Source: Ceraceosorus guamensis (lineage: Eukaryota > Basidiomycota > Exobasidiomycetes > Ceraceosorales > Ceraceosoraceae). From it: a stretch of 64,000 nucleotides of DNA. The position numbers and the translations under genes were made by a program. Below are positions 25,949 to 36,674 of this stretch, piece after piece. The notes below the pieces were generated by a model. That model worked only from the letters and a program-made list of their open reading frames with translations, was not told where the DNA came from and ran no database searches. How positions within the stretch are numbered: the stretch's first letter is position 1; each line of letters opens with the position of its first letter. The stretch spans positions 248,001 through 312,000 of the forward strand of contig NW_020290006.1 of assembly GCF_003144195.1 (NCBI RefSeq), in the 5' to 3' direction.

Positions 25949-28900
25949 ATGTCTGCGTGCGGCTCAAGCCTACCGAGCGCGCCTCCGGCGCCGCTGACCG
26001 TCTCAGCAGAGGCAGGTCCCAGCAAGAAGCGGCGACTTGAGACACCTGAGAGCAGCGCAAGCCCATTGAAAAAGGAAGCAAAGAAACTGAAAAAGGAAGA
26101 GAAGGAGCATCATCAGAAGGAGCATCATCAGAAGGAGCATCATCAGAAGGAGCAAAAGAAGGGCAAGGAAAAGTCGCACAAAAAGAAGGATAAACCCGCA
26201 AAGTCGAACGGGAGAGAGGAAGTCCTTGACGCAGGTAAAGGGAAGAGGATCCCTGCACCTATTGCTCTTTCTGACAACAGCGATAACGAAGAACTCTCGC
26301 CTCCACCGTCCGACTCCGGTGGCAGCACTGCCGAATCCGATCACGAGCAACAGCTGACCAGATGGACAAAGTCAGAGCGGGAGCAGTGGAAGAAGCCATT
26401 GCCTGACCCTACTAAAGGCACGACACCGGATGGTTCATATGAGACGGAACGTATTCTCAGGTGGCGCAGGCGTCCCAGGACAGGTTGGATTCAGTATCGT
26501 ATGCAGTGGACCAAAAAGGTACGTGCGGTCTGGACACCCTTCAGGCGTATGCGCGCATGATCGTTACTCAAGTTTGTCGTATGCTCCGGTTCCGCCACGC
26601 GTCCTTCCTGCCACGCAGGCTTTCGGACACGAGAGCAACACCTGGGAGCCAGAGGGAAATATTGCGGGGAGCGACATTGACGAATTCTGGGCTAAGGCTG
26701 GCCCTAGACCTCCGGATCTTCCACCATTGCCTCGCGATGAAGATGGCGATCCCATAGGCCCCGATGAGCACCATATCCCAAATGCCACAGATGAGGAGTT
26801 AGAGAGCCCCGACCCCGCCACTCGACGTGCAGCTCGTCGGAAATGTAGGCGCGATTGGCGTGTTGATGTCTTTTGGGAACGGCACTGGCAGCGCGAGGAT
26901 TCAAAAGCAAGAGCGGCACAGAAGAAGCAGCTAGAGCAGGAAGCCGAAAAGCGCCGCCTTCAAAAGGTAAAGAAGGACAGTTTGGCGAAGCAACGGCTCA
27001 AAAATCAGGCTTTGAGCGTACCCTACGGAAATGCGGACGCAGGGGCACAAGAAAAGGCTGATCGCGAAGCCGCCATCGCGAAGCGCAAGACTGCTGCTGC
27101 ATCCGCACCTACTGCTGCAAACACAAGTCTAGCCAACGGCGGGGGCCATGTGAAGCCGCAAGTCTCCGCTCCCCCGAGAATGAATCAACCCTTGGCCAGC
27201 AAGAACTCAGCAGCTACAACTTCTGCCTTACCGTCTGGGACTGCCAACGCGGCACCTCGCCCGACATTCAAAGCTACCGCGCCGCCACCTGGACGGACTG
27301 AAGATCGCGCAACGCGCCTTCCGGGTATCAGCCAAGAGAAGCGCCCCGACAAAGGCTCATGGAAGGGTGCGCACAAAACCGAGAAGCGAGGTGTCGTTGA
27401 TATGGTGAGCAAATGACTGCAGGTCAATGCAGCTGGACGTCGCTCTCAGCACTCACTCAACACTCACGTCCGCGTACACAGTCCATCCAACCTCAGCCAG
27501 CGCCCATGAAAGCCTTTTCAGCTATTTTCCCAGAGCCACCCGCTACTGCGCCGCGCAATGCCAGTGTGAGTCACCGTCTGGTCTGACTTGAGACAGAATG
27601 GCATCGTACTCACCCGGAGATTATCTGCCTTTGTCGCAAATAGGCGAGCGCAATCGCGACTAGGCCGCCTGTCGCAGCCACGTCAAGGCAGGCTAGCGAT
27701 CTGGTCAGCTCGACACCCTCGGATCGCGCCGCAGCAGGTCCTCAACCGCAAGGTATACCTACCTTGGGCACGTCGACGAATCGCACACCTCTTGGCAACT
27801 CAACATCTTTTCCTGATACTGTGGTGCCACCTTTAGGTCCGGCGAAGTGGAGAGCCCCTGCGCTTGCGCAGGATAGTGGCGCAGCCAGTCTTCCCGTCCA
27901 GCCCGCCCCACCTGCAAGTGCTGTTGCTCAGACTGCACAGCCCACGCTCGCGCCTGCGCCTGCACTCGGGCCCGCTGCCAATACCGGCGCCCTTGCCGGG
28001 CCGTCTCGCACTGTGCTGAAGTCCGCCCTGAAGCGCCCAGGCGAGCCTACCCAACAGTCTGAAGCACCACAGCGCCAACCTCAAAAAGCTGGTGTCACTT
28101 TCCCGCCCAGTCCTGAGTCTGGCGACGTACGGAAGCGAGGTCTGCAAAGGGCCTCCACGCCCGGCGCAGCAGACGCTGATAACAGGCTTCTCCCGCCAAC
28201 AGAGAGTCCTGCGAGCCCCACTGCGCCGCCTCCATACCAGCCGCCTCCACCACCTCTATCTCCGGGCCACGACGCACCGGTCAACGGTTTGTCAGCGCGA
28301 CCGGATCGACCGACGAGGTCTGACACCTTTGCCAATGCACATTCTCATCCTGCCTTGGACGATGGCGCTAGGCAGTACGCGCATCCCACCGCCAACGGAG
28401 GCGCGACGTCGCAGTACGCGATGCCACCTGTGGCCCCGAAGAGCTGGGATGCGCATGATCCAGCAGCGCCCTGGGCGCCACGGCCTCATCATCCTGTCCA
28501 GAGGTATTCGGCACGCGGTAATGATCGCAATCTCCCCGTGCGACCCCAAGAGGCCGGCATCCGCCAGTACGAACGACCAGCTCTCCCTCACAATGGCCAA
28601 ACGACACCGATGCACCGGCCTCAGATTCAGTCGCCTTTGGGTGGCTTCGGCGAGAGTACATTTGCGTCCACGCCACTGCGCAGAGATGCCGCGGACGGTG
28701 ATCTCGAACGGCTGAGCGACAGGTCTCTAGACTCGTCAAGATCCGATCTCGACCGGCAACAGCATTCTCGGCCCCAGCGACAGGCGCATCATGACGAACG
28801 AGCTGCTGACTCATATAAAGCGCAAATCCAGAGGTGGGACCCAGGGGAAAAATTGGTCAGCCGAATAACACGCTCGTACAATTGGGCAATGCCTGGATCT

Positions 28901-29638
28901 CCACCAGAGCTGCTTGGTGCCCTGGCATGGCTGTGCAAGTCCAAACAAGCCGTATACAATCTTCCAGATAGGATGCCATCGGTTGAAAAATGGATGGTGC
29001 CGAATGAAGCAGGCGAGTACCGCAAAATGGTAGTCTTCGTGCCCGATCCTTCGATCAAGCTTCCAAAAGACATCGCTGCAGCGAAAGGAATGCAGCACGT
29101 CTACTTTTATCACCTCACTGCGCGCGCAATTACGCAAATCTGGGACCTGCCCATCGAGGGACCCGGCGGTTACGCGGTGCCTTCATTGAGTGCATACGTC
29201 GATTACTTTTCGGGGGCCGACAATGCGCCTGTCTTTCAGTCAAGGCTCGGTGAGAGTCTCGTGTTCCATCCTTGGCATGCGCAGACAGTTAGCGCTTTCA
29301 TCGAAGCAGGTTGTGCTGAGCAGCTTTTGCAAGAGCTGCTGGGTCTTGACGAGTCGGACGCCTTGGATCGCACCGCCAATCTTCACGACGCGATCAGCAA
29401 CTCAGATATGCCACTGATCGACCTCGAGAATTCGGAGAGAGCTGTCTTGCCTCGCTCCAACATGGCAGAGCTCCCGCCCGCGGAAGCAGCGCGACTTGTG
29501 GACGACGACGTGGTGGAGGCGCTGCTTCACTCTCAGAAGACACAAGTACATGTGCGCATGCACGTCATGATTCTCGGCCTTGCTAGCCACGTTTCGATCG
29601 ACGCTGGCATCACGGTTAGATCGAACTTTACAGATTAG
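25949..29638 (+). CDS. large chromodomain protein with unrecognised C-terminal domain
   Basis: Four exons (25949-26518, 26619-27404, 27482-27565, 27644-29638) give 1144 residues in frame. The N-terminus is Lys-rich with a threefold KEHHQ repeat. A chromodomain starts at about residue 164: YETERILRWRRR, IQYRMQWTKK, then across the first intron AFGHESNTWEPEGNI, and ends DEFW. The three positions that form the methyl-lysine cage in HP1-type chromodomains look aromatic (Tyr 164, Trp 187, Phe about 192), so binding to methylated histone tails is plausible. A long Lys/Ala- and then Pro/Ser-rich linker follows. The last ~260 residues are ordered-looking (DPGEKLVSRITRSYNWAMPG, ALAWLCKSKQAVYNLPDRMPS, VYFYHLTARAITQIWDLPIEG), but I do not recognise the domain. 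The layout resembles heterochromatin readers such as Chp1 (N-terminal chromodomain, folded C-terminus), but this is only an analogy. Confidence 0.85.
26107..26154 (+). repeat. 15-bp in-frame tandem repeat encoding KEHHQ
   Basis: Three head-to-tail copies of AAGGAGCATCATCAG-type units inside exon 1 of the chromodomain gene, encoding KEHHQ three times within a Lys-rich segment. A coding minisatellite that may vary in copy number. Confidence 0.8.
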
Positions 29639-31175
29639 GACATCGCTCGGGTACGTCGTCTGTGCTAGGGATTTGTTGTGTTTGCTCATCGTCGCGCACG
29701 CAGATCTGACGCCCGCTTTGCCGCCATTTTAGGTCCCTGGAGCTGAAAAGTGAGCTACCCTTCACAGAGAGGCTTTGTTCAGAGAAGACAAGCCTCAAGA
29801 GCTGCACTTGGGTGGAAATCTTGGGCTGAGAACTTCAGCCTTGCCAGCTTCTGGCTCCAAATTTCACGTGAGTAGAATATGCAGGGACAAGCCCCTTGCA
29901 GGTCAGGCATATTTGTCTTCCAAAAGTTCCAACCCTTACTCTTGTTCCCAAGCCCTTGATCTAGGCTATGCATAAGCCCCTGATTACCTTCATGCCTTTC
30001 TTTTGTTTCAGTCCATCCTCTTGATGCGACAATAGTCATGGCTTTCAATGCCCAATTCTCTCCCTTAAATGGCCCAACAATTTGGAAGGGTAGCACTCAT
30101 TCATGTGTCTCTTTCAGGCTGATGTTCCCATTTCTGCAGCAAGCACTGCATGTCCATGCACCAAGGCTACTTGCTGAAGTGGCAGCTGATGGCAAGATGA
30201 ATGGTGTCATCTTTGGGACAAGGATGGTATGAATGTGGGGTAGGCCAAAGCTGAGAGGTACCAAGAATAGTCTTGGGCCCAAGCATCCAGTCGAGCACCT
30301 TTGATGGTGACCAACTGCTTTACCTCCATCCCCTGGCTTCATCTTCATCCAACCAATCCTGATTTGTGGCCTTGTTAGCACAGCAATTCCTGGGCACTGG
30401 CATAGGAGATAGGACAGATAAAGATGCAGCTTACACCCTGATTGGCATCAAGGCACAGCAAACCCCAAGTAAGTGGGATGATGGAGCAGTGCGCTGCAAC
30501 CTTGATACTCCTACCCTCCCTGCATCAGCAGCGGGACACCTGGCCACTTGGCATCCCAAGTGTCACAAAGGGATTTTGCCCAACCACAGTTTGACGTGTT
30601 CAAAAAGGCCCATCCAGACAGGTTGATGACAACCTTCACTAGCAGGCCTACTGTAGAAGGAAAATCAATCTTCCATATTGGCGCACTCTTGCACCTTGGG
30701 TGCATATCTGCCCATGCCTGCCATGCTGTTGAGAGGTCTCAGGGCTTCTCCTGTGCCGCTGCTAGTCAGCAGCATTAAGACTTTGATGCCGAGTCGCACT
30801 CCTGCGATCGCTAGATGAGCACCAACATACAAGCCAGCAAAGTGTGATGTACTCTCCCACATCAACTCAAAGGGACCAAACGTCAACCATCCTGCACAAT
30901 CGTGAACGAAACGCGGCTACACACCTATATCGGTCTTTCGACGTGGAAATGAACAGCAGAAGCAGCATCGAAACCGTCTTTGTCCATATATTGCATGGTG
31001 CACGCTATCCGTTTCACGAAGCGATCTCCGTCAGCAAAATTTTCTTGGACAGGGTCAAGTACTTACCACCATGACCTCAGAACTTAGGCTTGGTGAAGTC
31101 CACTTGCTCAGCTCTAGCGCAGTCGGTGCAAGAACGAAGGGTAGCCGCTTGAATTTCTGTTCGTCTGACAGCGAC
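29639..31175. other. gene-free region between chromodomain and trimethyllysine dioxygenase genes
   Basis: About 1.5 kb between the stop of the chromodomain gene and the stop of the convergent dioxygenase. Most of it (about 29780-30780) is the CpG-poor island described separately. The flanks are ordinary GC-rich DNA without supported exons. Confidence 0.5.
29780..30780. mobile_element. CpG-depleted island, probable decayed mobile element of unknown family
   Basis: Composition changes sharply here: CG dinucleotides are rare over nearly 1 kb, while TG and CA are frequent, in contrast to the CG-rich DNA on both sides. The edges are fairly abrupt (near 29780 and near 30780, where CG-rich sequence resumes). 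Only short open frames remain, with no domain I recognise. This is the pattern left by cytosine methylation and deamination of repeated DNA in fungi, so I read it as an old, broken element. Family, ends and terminal repeats could not be determined. A single-copy AT-biased spacer is the alternative. Confidence 0.4.
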
Positions 31176-33144
31176 CTACAATCCATCATCCCAAACGCCC
31201 CTTGCAAATCTCCCCCCCTGCGCGCCTCCAGACGGCGCGAATGGCACGCGTGGTCCGTCGTGGACCACATCCGGATATCTCCTCAGCAGCACATCCGTCC
31301 TGCTTCTCACATCGTCCTGCGCCAAGTAAGCTCCGCACATTCTTCGCTTGCCTGTGAAAGCTGATCGGCCATGCAGCACGCGCTGGTTGGCTATGGCTGA
31401 TATCCAGCAAATCAGGAGTGCTGGGCAGCGTGAGCTCTTCTGAATCGAAAGTGATGCGCCGAAGTGATTCGACGAGGTACAGCCCTGAGCATCCTTCTTC
31501 CAACTCACAAAGCGCCGTGCCAGGTACCAGCTGTTGCCAGTACTCGCCGTCCGTCGAGGTGAGAATTTCGTTCCATCTGCCAAGCAAGGTAGCGAGGCCA
31601 GGCAGTGGAACGTGAACATCTCATAGACGACAGATTTCCGAGCTACCGTGCTCCAAACTCACTTTCGCAGAGCGTCATAGAAGGGCATGACCTCTTCTTC
31701 CCTCAATTTGAGTGTCGATCGATCATCGTTATTCTGTCGCACCAATAGCAGCTCGCCCGTCCGGTCGTCATGTTCCAAGATAGGATAGCCTCTAGGGTGC
31801 ATAGGTCGAATGAAAGTGTCCTCATCGCCAGCCGAGTGGGTAGATATTCTCGTCTCGCTCAAGATCCTGTAAGCTTCGGGGTGAACATCCCTGAGCACCT
31901 TGGCAGCCAGAAAGCCATCCACCAACAGACTTTCTCCCCCTTTTGCTGGAGTGCCATCCTCGCTTGCTGAGTGCTCCAGTAGGTGGAAGAGCTGCAGACC
32001 GCACGGGTCCGTAAAGTAGGTCGTATCGGTGTGCGCCCCCAACGCGATGGAGGTGTATGCGGTGTCTCCGTGGGCCAAATTAGAGGTGAAGTCCCAAAAA
32101 CCGCCATAGTGCGTCGGGCGGATGAATGCAATCTTTTCGATCAGCTCTTGAGTAGCTTCGGGGGTCACTGGCACGCCGGCGATGAAGCAGAAGCCGTATG
32201 CATCCTGCGTCGCAAGCGTGCGTGAGCATCAGTAGCCCGGTAGGTCGCCTCAACCTTTCAGCACTCACCAGCTTGCTAAGCCACTTTGCTACACCTCTCT
32301 CGCTAGCCAGCTCTTGATGCTGAACAGTGGGTGGATTAGATGCTATTCCCCTTCCCCACAACACCTTGCCTCGCCTCTCCATGCCAAGGTCGTCGGACTG
32401 CAGATCCCCAGCCCCATCCAAAGAGGACATGTTGGAGCTTAGCACCGGAGCGTAGGAGTTGGCACGAAGCCAGGACCAAGGGTAAAGAGATTGATGCTCG
32501 ATTCCCGTGGATGCCGTCTCGGTCGTGGTGCTGGGCACACTCCCATCTGAAGCACCATGCTCGTGAGTCGTGTCGGCTCCCTGTGACGGCGCCCCACTCG
32601 AGACAGGGCCACCCAGACCGGGCCAAGTGACCAGCAAGCCTTCCATGGTGCTTTCGACGAATGATGGCGTCACGTCTTGAGGAATGGCAAAGGTGTCCAA
32701 CAACCTCTGCTTGGTCTTGGGATGGTAGCACGTTGCACACCTGCAGTGGTCCCGTAGCCACAGATGATGGAAACGAGAAGTGACGCCGGAAGACCATGTG
32801 ACGCTTGTTTGATTGGAAGCAAAGGACACTGAAGGGATTTGAAGAGAGCTGGACGCAGAAGGAGCGGGAGATGCGGAAAGAGTAGACGAGAGAAAGGGTG
32901 CGGAACTGGGCGAGGTGTTGGACTGGGCACTTGTGGCGTTGTCGGGCTCTCGTCGAACAGGGCTAGGCTTGAGCGCGCCAGAATCATTGCCCCACGAAGA
33001 TGCCTTCCGAAAGACGGATGAGGAAGAGAATGGCTGAAGACTGATCGGACAAGGTCTAGAGGGTGCTCGGGTCAAGACAGGCATGCCCGGCCTGACGAGT
33101 ACCGGCAACACCGATGAGTGGCATCTCGCAAAAGCAATCTTCAT
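31176..33144 (-). CDS. trimethyllysine dioxygenase (carnitine biosynthesis), Fe(II)/2-oxoglutarate enzyme
   Basis: Hydroxylates N6-trimethyllysine, the first step of carnitine synthesis, normally in mitochondria. Exons 33144-32269, 32204-31663, 31576-31509 and 31396-31176 sum to 568 residues in frame. The N-terminus (MKIAFARCHSSVLPV, Arg/Ser-rich) fits a mitochondrial presequence. The GBBH-like N-terminal zinc-binding domain is seen as WLRDHCRCATCYHPKTKQR. The catalytic jelly roll contains HYGGFWDF, the iron ligands in GAHTDTTYF (His and Asp) and the distal His in RVLHGRSAF, followed by the Arg-containing GKRRMCGAYLAQDD that characterises trimethyllysine hydroxylases and gamma-butyrobetaine hydroxylases. 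The HGRSAFTGKRRMCGAY ending favours trimethyllysine over butyrobetaine hydroxylase. A Ser/Thr-rich insert between the zinc domain and the catalytic domain makes it longer than animal homologs. Confidence 0.9.
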
Positions 33145-33611
33145 TGTATGCGTACAGTCCGTGAGCGTGAGGATGTGAAGTCGAGACGGAACTTGTGAGT
33201 GAGGAGACGGACGAAAGGAAGACGAGGAGAGGCGGGCGCGGGCTACGTCGTGGATGCGGGAGCAACCAACTTCAGGCTCAGCAGGTCGCGCGAGTCGTGA
33301 GTCGTGAGGAGTCTTAATCCTGAATTCACTGATTGTTTGGCGCGGCCATGCATGCGAAAGACGCGATTCCGTTGAGCTCGGCAGGCAACGGAGCCGACGT
33401 GAGGCTTGCACGCAACAGGTCTGTGGGGACGAACACGTGACCTCCACATGGGAGGCTGTGCGGACTTGTTCATTGATTCAAATCAAGTCTCCAAGGGGCG
33501 TTACCATGGCTGCATCGGTCTGCTTTGCCACCATCGCAATCTCGAATGTGGATCTCGCCTCAAGTCGACAGATGCAACTCCCTTCAAAGGAACGCCGAAC
33601 CGCTCCGCAGA
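33145..33611. promoter_or_regulatory. divergent promoter region
   Basis: This 467-bp region separates the dioxygenase and the small hypothetical gene, which start away from each other, so it must carry both promoters. It includes a CGAGTCGTGAGTCGTGAGGAGTC word cluster (33290-33312) of the dispersed type. No clear TATA box. Confidence 0.5.
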
Positions 33612-34283
33612 ATGACACTCGCTCTGCCCCCCAATCTGGCTGTTCTGGCCGATCGCGTGGCTTCGGGAAGCGCCTCCAAACCTCCTCTGCGGTACGGCAA
33701 GAACGTCTACAACCGATCTTTGACCAGAGAGATTGAGCAATGGGTCAAGAAATTTCAAGCTCCTCCCTCTGCCAGGGCGCTTCTGTACTCGCTCAATGAC
33801 GATCCAGAGGCGCATGAGGTGAGTTTCGCTGCAACCCAGAGGTGGATGCAAGGCCAAGGTGAAGAGTTCACGCTCGGCAAGTCGACGGCAAGAAGAGGTG
33901 TGCTTGCCGCCAAGCGCGCACTCTCACGGCGTATCATCTCTGCTACTTGAACACGAGGCTGACTTTGATTGCCGCAGATCGCTCAAGCAGATGAGGGCGA
34001 TGCCACTTCGGACTTGCTGCACTCCATCCATCATCGTCGCGAAGGAGATTTCTGGAACTCCAAGTGGTGGATCCGGCAGATCTCTCATCCCGCTCTTCAT
34101 TCCGTTCATGGAGGCTCAAAAGGTGCACAGAGCTTTGTCGATGCTGTAGAGAGCATCACCAAGGGCGCAGGAACGGTCTGTGGAGCAAAGAGGCTAGACG
34201 AGCTCAGGGATCTGCAAGCGAAGGAGTTCAGGGAACTCTTGAAGGCTACTTTCGATCTCCAGGGAGATACATGGGGAGATTGA
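33612..34283 (+). CDS. small conserved hypothetical protein
   Basis: Two exons (33612-33818, 33978-34283; 159-bp intron with GTGAGT and CGCAG) give 170 residues. The first half has a basic region (RYGKNVYNRSLTREIEQW). The second half carries a striking HHRREGDFWNSKWWIRQISHP motif and SFVDAVESI, ending ATFDLQGDTWGD. The HRRE-D-x-NxxWW-R-x-HP pattern recalls a family of uncharacterised fungal and bacterial proteins, but I cannot attach a function. No signal peptide or membrane segment. The start used is the ATG after the divergent promoter; an in-frame ATG at 33525 is less likely because it lies nearer the neighbouring promoter. Confidence 0.7.
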
Positions 34284-34605
34284 AAGGAACGCAACGAGAA
34301 TACCCCTTGATTGTGCTTGCCAAAATCAAGCCGTGATATCTCTCCTGCGCTTCATTCCGACTGCATGCAAGCAAGACACACACACGCTAAGTTGGTAGCC
34401 TCCCATCTCAGCAAGCAGATACGTGTACCTCTCACGCGCAGGCGATTTATATACATTGTTGCTCTGGCAAAGCTGTCTCGCTCAAAGTGTGCTCTCAAAT
34501 CAAGGCGGAGCACGTGATGGGATCTCTCTTTCCAAATTGGAAAGTCAGAGAGCGCGAAGGAGCACCGCGTCGCAGCAGGGGGGAAAAGGGTTGGCTGCTG
34601 GCGGC
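34284..34605. other. convergent 3' intergenic region
   Basis: About 320 bp between the stop codons of two convergent genes. Contains a TTTATATACA stretch near 34445 but no gene; it probably holds the two polyadenylation regions. Confidence 0.4.
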
Positions 34606-36674
34606 TTACTCGCCATTGTTGACGACGTGAAGCGGGCCTCTTGGTGGTTCGAGGGCCGTATCGTCGGGCGTACCGGTGCGAGAGAGCTCTCCACCATGAT
34701 GCGGCCCATAGTGTCCTCCAGCAGGCTGCACGACGTTGAGTGTAGTGCCTGATCGCTGAGGCATGGGCGGTCTTGCGTTGTGCTGATGATCGCTCGGATA
34801 AGAATAAGCTGTGCCTGCCGATGCTTGACGAGCCAAATGTGCTGCGCTGCTATTGCTGTGCTCCATCATTGGCATGTCGTTCGAGTAGGCCTGAGCATGA
34901 GGTTGATTCGACATGCTTCTCATACTGATCGAGTTGCTCAGCGAATGCCCACCGGCGCCGGAGCGTGCATTCACCGATGTGCTATAGCCCAGCCCACCGG
35001 GCCCCGTGACATGTACAGGTCCAGTAGCGGGCGAACTGTGCGCTGAAAGGCTATTCCCTCCATACTCTTGTGACGGGGGCATCATCACTTCGTAACCTGG
35101 ACCATGCGCGTCGTACGATGCAGGAGGTGGTTGCTGTCCAGCATCATAGTAGCCTCCATAAGCGTCGTATCCGCCATACGTCGGGTCGTATCCGTATTGT
35201 TGAGGATCAGGAGCTACCTGCTCGTCACCGTGAGCAGACCACCCCGGCACGCTCCGTGCCCCGTTGTGAGGGTACATGTGACTATCCATCGATCGCATAT
35301 GAGACAGACCTTGTCCAGCAAGGTTCGGACCGTACGCGTCGGAGCCGTGGGCATCGCTGTGCCCATACTGCACCACATTGTCATCGCTTCCCAGATTTTT
35401 CATTTCCACTTGGCTAAGATCTTCATCAGCAGAAAGCCCAGCGTTCGTGGCAGGCCTGCCAAACAGGGCTTCGGCCGAATTGTCTGTCGGCTTGTGATCG
35501 GCCTCGAAGGCGAGCCATTCGACCTGAAAAAGCAGGCAAGCGCGTAAATCACGGATCTCAAATGGACCGACAGGACGTTAGTTTGATGGCGCACCTCGCG
35601 TTGCTTTCGCGCACGCCTCCGGACAGGTAGCAATATCAGATAGGCTGGAAGGCAAAACTCGAGCATGGATGAGCTGATCGAGTTCGAGGAAGGCATGCGA
35701 CATCGACCAAGGGACTCACTCAGCAGTATCAAGCCAGCAATACCACCCGCGATACCGCCGATGATGGCTCCGAGCTTAGTGAGATTGGCCCCTCATCGTC
35801 AGCTTCGGGTCGACCGACTTTGTAGCTCGCCCCGCCTAGACTCACATTGATTTCCTTAACGATCGAACAATAGCAGACCAGCCAACCAATCAGCAACAGC
35901 TCAAACCTTAGCGCCGCCAATCCTACTTACGGAGCCACCTCCGGTTGGAGGCAGAGCGCCAGCCGTGGCGACCGAAGTCTGCGTAACGAGGACTACATTC
36001 CCATCGCTCGTGCTCGAAACGGTAGCGTAGCTGGTGCTCAAGCTTGGGATGCTCGAAGTGGCCGTCATATTGGGCATTTGAGTCATGGATGTCGAGGTGG
36101 ATGATGGAGCAAAGGTAGAGGACGAAGTCATGTTGGGCAAAGGCAGGCCGGTGGACGTCTGTAGTGGTGCAGACGTGCTCGACGTCGAGGTTGGAGCGGA
36201 AGTTGGACTTGGCAAGAAAGTGATTGGAGTATGCTCACTCCCACTTCCTTGACCGCCTGCTCCATCACCCTGACCCGTATCGCCCGTTTCACTTCCGGTC
36301 CCGGTCCCAGTGTCACTTCCAGTCCCGCCAGTACCGCTTCCTTTCGAACCATTGCTACCGGTGGAAGGTGAGTTGGGGCTTGTACTTCCTGTGGTTGGAG
36401 AGCTGGGAGTAGTGGGAGATTTTTTTGGATCAGTGTTTGGAGTAGTTGCGCTGGCATCTGACGGCGTCGAGTCAGTACTCGGAGTCGTTCCGGTGGCCGC
36501 CTTCTTTGCCGCGCCACTGTCCACTGTTCCCGTATTGTGGGAGCCAGTCGGAGTGACGGGCGGCGTGTTGGCGGCATTCAAGATGCCCGCAGCCTCTTTG
36601 CCACCTTGATCCAAGGCACTGCTCGGCGCTGCACCGTTCGCGATGGCATCTTGTGGAGTAATGGCTTGGCTCAT
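34606..36674 (-). CDS. mucin-like single-pass plasma-membrane protein
   Basis: Predicted exons 36674-35931, an optional 9-nt exon 35846-35854, 35774-35720, 35644-35595 and 35523-34606 give 588-591 residues. The N-terminal ~240 residues are Ser/Thr/Pro/Gly-rich (SPTTGSTSPNSPSTGSN and similar), typical of an O-mannosylated extracellular stalk, with no cleavable signal peptide at the start. The transmembrane helix is assembled by splicing (LGAIIGGIAGGIAGLILL, TYLILLP) and is followed directly by a basic stop-transfer RRRARKQRE. The cytoplasmic tail is ~300 residues, rich in Tyr/Gly/His/Pro (YGGYDAYGGYYDAG). The layout resembles fungal wall-stress sensor-like or Mid2-like proteins, but no conserved sensor domain was seen, so the role is unknown. 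Confidence 0.78.
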
